A DNA stretch of 7,840 bases from CADAWZ01 sp045114665. Its GTDB lineage: Bacteria; Vulcanimicrobiota; CADAWZ01. Location of the stretch: contig JBGUKW010000289.1 in assembly GCA_045114665.1 (NCBI GenBank), positions 1-7,840 of the forward strand. The letters run 5' to 3'. Each line of letters starts with the position of its first letter. The first letter of the stretch is position 1. Below the pieces are notes generated by a model. The model saw only the letters and a program-made list of their open reading frames with translations. It was not told the DNA's origin and ran no database searches. Positions 1 through 4,914 of this stretch are shown here, piece by piece. The position numbers and the translations under genes are program-made.

Positions 1-40
1 CTTTCCTTGATTACAAACAAGGAAAGGGGCTTTTTTGTTT
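1..40 (+). terminator. Rho-independent terminator of a gene left of the window
   Basis: Positions 1-9 (CTTTCCTTG) and 18-26 (CAAGGAAAG) form a perfect 9-bp stem around an 8-nt loop. The right arm runs on into GGG and then a T run at 31-36. The extra G's suggest that the left arm extends to C's before the window begins. The T run lies on the + strand side, so it would end a + strand gene whose stop codon is just outside the window. Confidence 0.75.
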
Positions 41-272
41 ATTTTCTGCTTATCTCTGCAGAATTTTTTTTTATTATAGAAATCTCACTCTAAACATTTT
101 TATATTTAAATAACTTTAAATATAAAAAGTGATGTCGTTCGATTTCTCTTAATAAAAAGAAAATTTATCTTGCTTATTACTATCTGCTTATATTTCTTTC
201 TACTTATGACGAATTTGCAAGTTTTAGTTTTTGGGTATATTTTAATCAACTAACACCAAATAAATAACTTAT
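41..272. other. AT-rich intergenic stretch, no gene recognised
   Basis: This lies between two facing terminators. I see no coding region with a plausible ribosome binding site in either direction. The only clear structure is the AT hairpin at 97-128, listed separately. A TTGCAA at 215-220 with TATTTT 17 nt later resembles a promoter, but nothing downstream would use it, so it is not called. Confidence 0.55.
97..128. repeat. AT-only perfect inverted repeat (14 bp, 4-nt loop)
   Basis: TTTTTATATTTAAA at 97-110 is the exact reverse complement of TTTAAATATAAAAA at 115-128, with loop TAAC. A further A-T and C-G pair (94-95 with 129-130) is possible if A96 bulges. It sits between the terminators of two converging transcription units. 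It could act as a weak extra terminator in either direction or be a chance product of AT-rich DNA; no function is shown. Confidence 0.6.
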
Positions 273-302
273 AAAAAAAAAACGACCCGCCCTAAGGGCG
301 GG
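273..302 (-). terminator. Terminator of the minus-strand DUF6273 lipoprotein gene
   Basis: CCCGCCC at 286-292 and GGGCGGG at 296-302 form a 7-bp all-GC stem with a 3-nt loop. The run of A's at 273-282 becomes a T tract on the minus strand, directly after the hairpin and two intervening pairs of bases. This is the strongest GC-rich hairpin in an otherwise AT-rich window. It lies about 120 nt past the stop codon of the lipoprotein gene at 423-1301, which it most likely terminates. Confidence 0.8.
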
Positions 303-379
303 ACACAAACATTTTTAAACTCTTTTTAAATTCTTCCCTAAAAAAATATTTCAACAAAACTTCATATTTCTTTAGATTA

Positions 380-393
380 GCGCCTAAAGGCGC
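380..393 (-). other. Short GC-rich hairpin after the lipoprotein stop codon
   Basis: GCGCC at 380-384 and GGCGC at 389-393 form a 5-bp stem with a 4-nt loop, about 30 nt beyond the stop of the lipoprotein gene. No T tract follows on either strand, so it is not a typical terminator on its own. It may stabilise the 3' end of the mRNA or cause pausing before the terminator at 273-302. That role is inference. Confidence 0.4.
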
Positions 394-422
394 AAGATTT
401 ATAGATATGATTTAAGATAAAA

Positions 423-1301
423 TTAAAGATTTATCCACAAAGCGGGCCTAACACCAGGGTCTGTAGAGTTTACACTGTAGAAGTTGACTTTCCCAACATA
501 GTTAACATCAGACACATTAGAAGAAGAATAAGCAGTACGCAACCACCATAAACAATTACTACCTGCATACATTTCTGATGTCATTGCCACAACACCCTTC
601 GCTACTGCATAATCTGTAGGCTGACACATTCTTGCAGAATTATCTGCAAAATAAGCATTTGCCTCACCATTACTTAACAAAAACACATTATCTGACTCGG
701 TCATATTTACATCTGTAAGAACTACTGGCTTTATAAAACTTTTTTCTTCCTCTGTAAATACTACTGTACCATTAAATACACCATTATAAAAACCATCGCC
801 ATTTAACCAACTACGAATTTCACTATTTGCCCAATTGTTTGAACTACTATCAAAACGAACTGAATCAAGAACATTAACGGAAACTGCCAATAACTCCTTT
901 TTATCGTCATCTCTTGATAAGACACGCCATTTTATTGGCTGTACTTCGCCTTCTGTTGTCTGAGGATAATTTCCAAATTCAATCTCATCACCTTCCTGAG
1001 CTTCTGCAAATGGATTTACTGGAGTCGGTTCAGGATCAGGTACAGGTTCATTCTCTTGTTCTTCATTTGACTGTTCATCTGGCTCTTCACCATTTGCTTG
1101 CTCATTATTATTCTCGGCATTATTACCATTATTTTCTTCATTATTATTTGATTGCGAATTATTTGCATTCTGTGAAGCCAACAAATAATAAAGAGATGAA
1201 TTATTTGGTGAAGTAGTCTTACCACTGCCACCACAAGCTGAAGTTATGATAGCCACAAAAAATAAACAAGCTATCAATAAAAAAATATTTTTCTTAATCA
1301 T
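423..1301 (-). CDS. Lipoprotein with Asn/Glu-rich linker and DUF6273-like domain
   Basis: This encodes 292 aa. The chosen ATG at 1301 has GGAGG four bases upstream. An in-frame ATG at 1364 would add 21 residues but lacks a ribosome binding site, overlaps the likely promoter and would spoil the signal peptide. Residues 1-22 are a signal peptide (K3, K4, hydrophobic core) ending in T-S-A-C with C23 as the likely lipidated cysteine; Thr at -3 makes the lipobox loose. Residues about 43-85 are rich in Asn, Glu and Gln, followed by an acidic, proline-containing stretch (86-98). Residues about 106-292 resemble the DUF6273 family: FGNYPQ (109-114), KWRVL (124-128), IRSWLNG (162-168), VFLLS (206-210), WWLR (252-255) and the closing GVRPALWI (283-290). 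It is probably an envelope-anchored globular domain on a flexible stalk. The biochemical role is unknown. The family is common as multiple paralogues in Treponema and some Firmicutes, from memory. It is transcribed alone, with a terminator at 273-302. Confidence 0.85.
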   Translation of the reverse strand: MIKKNIFLLIACLFFVAIITSACGGSGKTTSPNNSSLYYLLASQNANNSQSNNNEENNGNNAENNNEQANGEEPDEQSNEEQENEPVPDPEPTPVNPFAEAQEGDEIEFGNYPQTTEGEVQPIKWRVLSRDDDKKELLAVSVNVLDSVRFDSSSNNWANSEIRSWLNGDGFYNGVFNGTVVFTEEEKSFIKPVVLTDVNMTESDNVFLLSNGEANAYFADNSARMCQPTDYAVAKGVVAMTSEMYAGSNCLWWLRTAYSSSNVSDVNYVGKVNFYSVNSTDPGVRPALWINL

Positions 1302-1305
1302 AAAA

Positions 1306-1310
1306 CCTCC
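1306..1310 (-). promoter_or_regulatory. Ribosome binding site deciding the lipoprotein start
   Basis: On the minus strand GGAGG lies four bases before the ATG at 1301. It is the best Shine-Dalgarno match nearby. It selects this ATG over the in-frame ATG at 1364, which has no purine-rich match in front of it. Confidence 0.75.
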
Positions 1311-1333
1311 AATTTTATCTTTTTCATAAAAAA

Positions 1334-1364
1334 TATATATTTTTTTACGAAAAATAAAATTCAA
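1334..1364 (-). promoter_or_regulatory. Candidate promoter of the DUF6273 lipoprotein gene
   Basis: On the minus strand a -35-like TTGAAT (1364-1359) is followed by TATATA (1339-1334) after 19 nt, or by AATATA (1341-1336) after 17 nt. Transcription would begin near 1325, giving a short leader before GGAGG and the ATG at 1301. Such AT-rich matches are common by chance in this DNA, so the call is tentative. Confidence 0.4.
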
Positions 1365-1593
1365 GGGAGATAAAATAAAATCCTTTAAAATACTGCAATT
1401 CTCCCAAAGTCAATAAATGACTTTGGAAAATTTGAAATAATATTATAAATTTTATTTCAAATTTTGATTTTATTTTCTGCCATTAATAAAATTATGGTGC
1501 TAAATTATAGTTTTGGTGGTTACATATTGATTTCAAGCTCCAAAACAAAATAAATTTGTTTTGGAAAATTTGAAATAATATTATAAAAATATA
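1365..1593. other. Structured intergenic region between divergent genes
   Basis: No coding region is visible. The stretch holds two copies of a two-hairpin repeat (1404-1465 and 1540-1604). An 11-bp inverted pair, AAAATAAAATC at 1372-1382 and GATTTTATTTT at 1466-1476, encloses the first copy. A GGGAGA/TCTCCC pair (1365-1370 with 1400-1405) is also present and would compete with the first hairpin for C1404-C1405. A bulged hairpin lies at 1480-1497. It sits upstream of both candidate promoters, so whether it is transcribed is unclear. Confidence 0.6.
1404..1465. repeat. Paired-hairpin repeat, copy 1
   Basis: Hairpin A is CCAAAGTCA (1404-1412), loop ATAAA, TGACTTTGG (1418-1426). Hairpin B follows with no spacer: AAAATTTGAAATAA (1427-1440), 11-nt loop, TTATTTCAAATTTT (1452-1465), a perfect 14-bp stem. 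The 28 bases 1422-1449 recur exactly at 1560-1587. Neither hairpin is followed by a T tract typical of a terminator. Confidence 0.8.
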
Positions 1594-1604
1594 TTGCAAA
1601 TTTT
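1540..1604. repeat. Paired-hairpin repeat, copy 2
   Basis: Hairpin A is CCAAAACAAA (1540-1549), loop ATAAA, TTTGTTTTGG (1555-1564), a 10-bp stem. It keeps the loop and outer pairs of copy 1 while the inner arms differ on both sides and still pair. Hairpin B is weaker than in copy 1: AAAATTTG (1565-1572) pairs with CAAATTTT (1597-1604), then a mismatch and a few A-T pairs. Its 3' arm overlaps the candidate -35 element of hslV. Confidence 0.75.
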
Positions 1605-1622
1605 TTTAAAAAATAGTAAAAT
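1594..1622 (+). promoter_or_regulatory. Candidate hslV promoter
   Basis: TTGCAA (1594-1599) and TAAAAT (1617-1622) are separated by 17 bases, a standard sigma-70-type layout. A perfect TATAAT lies at 1625-1630 but has only a T run at the matching -35 position. Either would start transcription near 1630-1637, leaving a short leader before the hslV ribosome binding site. Confidence 0.55.
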
Positions 1623-1650
1623 AATATAATATGTTTTTAAATAGAATTGA

Positions 1651-1656
1651 AAGGGA
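1651..1656 (+). promoter_or_regulatory. hslV ribosome binding site
   Basis: AAGGGA precedes two consecutive ATG codons at 1660 and 1663. The spacing is 3 bases to the first and 6 to the second. The second ATG is therefore the better-spaced start; the difference is one residue. Confidence 0.6.
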
Positions 1657-1659
1657 CAA

Positions 1660-2208
1660 ATGATGAAAAAATTAGAACTTCATGCAACTACAATTTTAGC
1701 AGTAGCCAAAGATGGTAAAGTAGCTTTAGGCAGTGATGGTCAAGTTACACTTGACAAAACAATAATGAAACACAAAACTAAAAAAGTAAGAAAACTAAAA
1801 GGCGGAAAAGTTGTAGCAGGATTTGCAGGAAGTGCAGCAGATGGTTTGGCTCTTTTTGAAAAATTCGAAGCTAAACTTGAAGAATTTAGAGGAAATGTAC
1901 TCAGAGCTTCTGTTGAACTCGCAAAAGAATGGAGAATGGACAAGGCAATGAGAAGACTTGAGGCAATATTGATCGTCGCTTCAAAAGAAAACTTATTGCT
2001 TATTTCTGGAACAGGTGATGTAATTGAGCCTGATGACAATGTTCTTTCAACAGGTTCTGGTTCTCCTTATGCACAGGCTGCAGCCAAAGCTATGATCAAA
2101 CACAGCCCAAATATGACAGCAGAAGAAATCGTAAGAGAAGGATTGACTATAGCTTCTGAAATAGATATTTATACAAATAACAATTTTACAATAGAAGTTT
2201 TGGAATAA
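1660..2208 (+). CDS. hslV: HslV, peptidase subunit of the HslUV (ClpQY) protease
   Basis: This encodes 182 aa, the usual HslV length; the start may be the adjacent ATG at 1663. HslV forms a cytosolic double-ring threonine peptidase that degrades proteins unfolded by the HslU ATPase. The N-terminal T-T-I motif is at residues 10-12, so T10 aligns with the Thr1 nucleophile. D26, K37 and K42 align with Asp17, Lys28 and Lys33 of E. coli HslV. Other hallmarks are VAGFAGSAAD (52-61), FEKFEAKLEEF, VELAKEWR, GTGDVIEPDD and IYTNN near the C-terminus. Nine residues precede T10, much like the short tail before Thr in Bacillus ClpQ (CodW), so N-terminal processing would be needed. Two glycines usual in the family are serines here: S25 before D26, and GSGSPYA for GSGGPYA. 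No hslU lies next to it; the next gene is mutS. A hairpin at 2230-2270 probably ends much of its transcription. Confidence 0.95.
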   Translation: MMKKLELHATTILAVAKDGKVALGSDGQVTLDKTIMKHKTKKVRKLKGGKVVAGFAGSAADGLALFEKFEAKLEEFRGNVLRASVELAKEWRMDKAMRRLEAILIVASKENLLLISGTGDVIEPDDNVLSTGSGSPYAQAAAKAMIKHSPNMTAEEIVREGLTIASEIDIYTNNNFTIEVLE

Positions 2209-2229
2209 TACAAAATATAGATAAAGTCA

Positions 2230-2270
2230 AAAAATCAATGTTTAGAGTATTTCTCTAAACATTGATTTTT
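2230..2270 (+). terminator. Terminator or attenuating hairpin between hslV and mutS
   Basis: AAAAATCAATGTTTAGAG (2230-2247) and CTCTAAACATTGATTTTT (2253-2270) form a perfect 18-bp stem with a 5-nt loop. The arm ends in five T's on the + strand and five A's at the foot, so it can act as a terminator for hslV. The mutS ribosome binding site begins only 8 nt later, which leaves no room for a separate mutS promoter after it. Confidence 0.7.
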
Positions 2271-2289
2271 ATAAAAAGAGGTTAGTTTT

Positions 2290-4911
2290 ATGACACCGAT
2301 GTTGGAACAGTATTTCCGCCTAAAAAGTGAAGCACCTGGGTGTATTCTCTTTTTTAGATGTGGAGATTTTTACGAAACCTATGGAGAAGATGCTAAAACA
2401 ACAGCAAGAGAACTTGAAATAGTTGAAACATCGAAAGACTCAGGAAATGGAACCAAAATACCAATGGCAGGGGTTCCATATTTTGCTGTTGACAGCTATA
2501 TCTATGCCCTTATAAATAAGGGATATAAAGTAGCTCTTGCCGATCAAATGGAAGACCCCAAAAAAGCAAAGGGATTAGTAAAAAGAGAAATAATAAAAAT
2601 TTTAACAGCTGGAACAATAACTGACCCACAAGCACTAGATAGTGGAAAAAATAATTACCTCTGTTCTATATACACAAAAAACGGAGTATATTCTACTGCT
2701 TTTTGTGATATTATGACAGGGGAATTTTTTGCTTCTGAAACTGACTTTGAAGGTATTAAAGATGAACTAGAGAGGTTATCTCCTTCTGAAGTTCTAATTG
2801 ATCCTGTTTTTAAAGGGAATAATTCAATAATAGAACATATGAAATCCCTTGATATTCAATATTCTTTTATATCCAATAAACCTTCTTTTGAAGAAAGCAA
2901 AGAAATAATAACAAATTATTATAAAAAAGAAAAAGTTGATGATTTCGATATTTTAACATCTGAAGTATGTACTGTTACTTGTGCAATTATCCTCGCATAT
3001 CTCTTGGAGACACAAAAAAATAATATGTCTGTTATCAAAAAACCAAGGATGTATATAAAGGGAGAATATGCAGTAATAGACGGAGTTAGCAAAAAAAATC
3101 TTGAACTTCTCGAAACGATTTCAGGAAGAGAAAAAAGAGGAACACTTCTTTGGGCTATTGATGAAGCAGAAACAGCAATGGGAAAAAGAATGTTGAGAAA
3201 TTGGATCATACGCCCACTCATCAAAAAAAATCAAATAGAAGCAAGATTAGATTCTGTGGAATATTTAAAAAATTCCTATGAAACAACAGATAAAATAAGA
3301 GAAATACTCAAAAAAATTCAAGATATCGAACGCCTAATTTCAAAAGTTGTAATTGGAAGTGCAAATCCACGAGATATGATTGCACTTGCAAATTCTTTGA
3401 TATTAATTCCTCAAATTTCAGAATTGCTAAAAGAAACAGATTCTAAATTATTAAAATATCTCTCAAAAATGACAAATGAATCTGAATTAGGAAATTTGAT
3501 ATTAAGTCAAATAGATGAAAATCCTCCGATAACTGTAAGAGAGGGAGGAATATTTAGAAACGGAATTTACACTGATTTAGATGAATTAAGAACAATAAAA
3601 ACAGAGGGAAAAACATTTATAACATCTCTTGAAGAAAGAGAAAAAGAAAAAACAGGAATTAAAAATCTAAGAATTGGTTTTAATCAAGTATTTGGTTATT
3701 ATATAGAAATATCTAAAGGACAAATAAAAAATAATAATATTCCTTCAGAATACATAAGAAAGCAAACAACTGTAAATTCAGAAAGATATATAAGTAATGA
3801 ATTAAAAGAATATGAAGCAAAAGTTCTAGGTGCAGAAGAGAGAATAAAATCAATAGAATACGAGATGTTTAGAAATCTTCTAAACGAAACAATAAAAAAG
3901 GCACAAAATATCCAAAATATAGCAGTAAATTTGGCACAAATCGACATACTTTGTGGTTTTGCTTCAATTTCAAATAAATATGGTTATTCAAGACCTGAAA
4001 TATCAGATTCATCAATACTCGACATAAAAAATGGAAGACATCCTGTGGTTGAACGAATAACCACTAATGGGTTTGTAAAAAACGATACATATCTTGATTC
4101 AAAACAAAGAATGTCTATAATAACAGGACCAAATATGTCTGGAAAATCAACATATCTAAGACAAGCAGCCTTGATAACTATAATGGCTCAAATGGGTTGT
4201 TTTGTTCCTGCTGATTCAGCAATAATAGGAATAGCAGATAAATTTTTCACAAGAGTTGGAGCAACAGATGACTTACATTTGGGTCAAAGTACATTTATGG
4301 TTGAAATGACAGAGACATCAAACATACTAAACAATGCAACATCAAAATCACTCGTTATCCTCGATGAAATTGGAAGAGGTACAAGTACATTTGATGGAAT
4401 AAGCATTGCCTATGCTGTCTGTAGGCATTTATATTCAAATATAAAGGCAAGAACACTTTTTGCAACTCATTTTTATGAACTAACTTCTTTGGCAGATATA
4501 TTTTCAGGAATAAATAACAGGAGAGTTTCTGTAAAAGAATTAAATGATGAAGTAATATTTCTTCACAGAATACTTGACGGAGCTTCAGATAAAAGTTATG
4601 GAATATATGTCGCTTCTCTTGCTGGTTTTCCTGAAGAAGTTCTTGAAATGGCAAAAAAAATATTGTCTGAACTTGAAAAAGACAAGACTAAGATAAATGA
4701 AAATCTATCACAATCTATAAAAACTGGAAAAACAAAGACATCACAAATAGATAATAATATACAGATGACATTTTTTGGTGGTGTAAAAAACAATCTGGAA
4801 CAGAATGAAATTATAAATGAATTGAAAGAAATAAATCTATCTGAAATTACACCTCTTGAAGCATTAAATCAAATAGCAAAATGGCAATCTAAAATTAAAA
4901 ATAGGGAATGA
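2290..4911 (+). CDS. mutS: DNA mismatch repair protein MutS
   Basis: This encodes 873 aa, full length for bacterial MutS. MutS binds mispairs and small loops as a dimer and uses ATP to recruit MutL. The start at 2290 is supported by GAGGT (2278-2282, 7 nt away) and by the family's usual beginning (T-P-M-L-E-Q-Y). The mismatch-reading F-Y-E motif is at residues 27-29 in GDFYETYGEDA. Connector and lever/core domains follow; the conserved FNQVFGYYIEI is at 464-474, next to the clamp. The ATPase domain has Walker A GPNMSGKST (613-621), Walker B LVILDEIGRG (688-697, D692 and E693) and the ATHFYEL histidine H727. Q-M-T-F-F at 825-829 sits where MutS proteins carry the sliding-clamp binding peptide. 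The C-terminus ends with the usual TPLEALNQI helix region. All key residues are present, so it should be functional. The next gene starts 3 nt after the stop, so they are cotranscribed. mutL is not in the window. Confidence 0.97.
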   Translation: MTPMLEQYFRLKSEAPGCILFFRCGDFYETYGEDAKTTARELEIVETSKDSGNGTKIPMAGVPYFAVDSYIYALINKGYKVALADQMEDPKKAKGLVKREIIKILTAGTITDPQALDSGKNNYLCSIYTKNGVYSTAFCDIMTGEFFASETDFEGIKDELERLSPSEVLIDPVFKGNNSIIEHMKSLDIQYSFISNKPSFEESKEIITNYYKKEKVDDFDILTSEVCTVTCAIILAYLLETQKNNMSVIKKPRMYIKGEYAVIDGVSKKNLELLETISGREKRGTLLWAIDEAETAMGKRMLRNWIIRPLIKKNQIEARLDSVEYLKNSYETTDKIREILKKIQDIERLISKVVIGSANPRDMIALANSLILIPQISELLKETDSKLLKYLSKMTNESELGNLILSQIDENPPITVREGGIFRNGIYTDLDELRTIKTEGKTFITSLEEREKEKTGIKNLRIGFNQVFGYYIEISKGQIKNNNIPSEYIRKQTTVNSERYISNELKEYEAKVLGAEERIKSIEYEMFRNLLNETIKKAQNIQNIAVNLAQIDILCGFASISNKYGYSRPEISDSSILDIKNGRHPVVERITTNGFVKNDTYLDSKQRMSIITGPNMSGKSTYLRQAALITIMAQMGCFVPADSAIIGIADKFFTRVGATDDLHLGQSTFMVEMTETSNILNNATSKSLVILDEIGRGTSTFDGISIAYAVCRHLYSNIKARTLFATHFYELTSLADIFSGINNRRVSVKELNDEVIFLHRILDGASDKSYGIYVASLAGFPEEVLEMAKKILSELEKDKTKINENLSQSIKTGKTKTSQIDNNIQMTFFGGVKNNLEQNEIINELKEINLSEITPLEALNQIAKWQSKIKNRE

Positions 4912-4914
4912 ATC

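Noticed and set aside
73..85. 13-mer ATTATAGAAATCT shared with the terminator at 6565-6577, and CTCTAAACATT at 88-98 shared with 2253-2263
   Set aside because: Matches of 11-13 bases between AT-rich stretches are expected by chance in a window of this size.
215..243. Promoter-like TTGCAA and TATTTT spaced by 17 nt in the left intergenic gap
   Set aside because: No gene or convincing RNA lies downstream on the + strand; such matches are frequent in AT-rich DNA.
1016..1234. Open frames on both strands overlapping the Asn/Glu-rich part of the lipoprotein gene
   Set aside because: They arise from the low-complexity codons of the real gene, have no ribosome binding site and resemble no protein.
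1302..1364. Longer start for the DUF6273 lipoprotein at 1364, adding 21 residues
   Set aside because: It has no ribosome binding site, covers the probable promoter, and would put a charged stretch before the signal peptide. GGAGG in front of 1301 fits much better.
1404..1604. CRISPR array or miniature transposon
   Set aside because: There are only two copies, 138 bases apart with hairpins differing in sequence. The copies are direct repeats, not terminal inverted repeats, and no target-site duplication or cas/transposase gene is seen.
1365..1605. Known riboswitch or T-box in the hslV upstream region
   Set aside because: The region appears to lie upstream of the candidate hslV promoter, has no terminator/antiterminator pair, and I recognise no riboswitch core.
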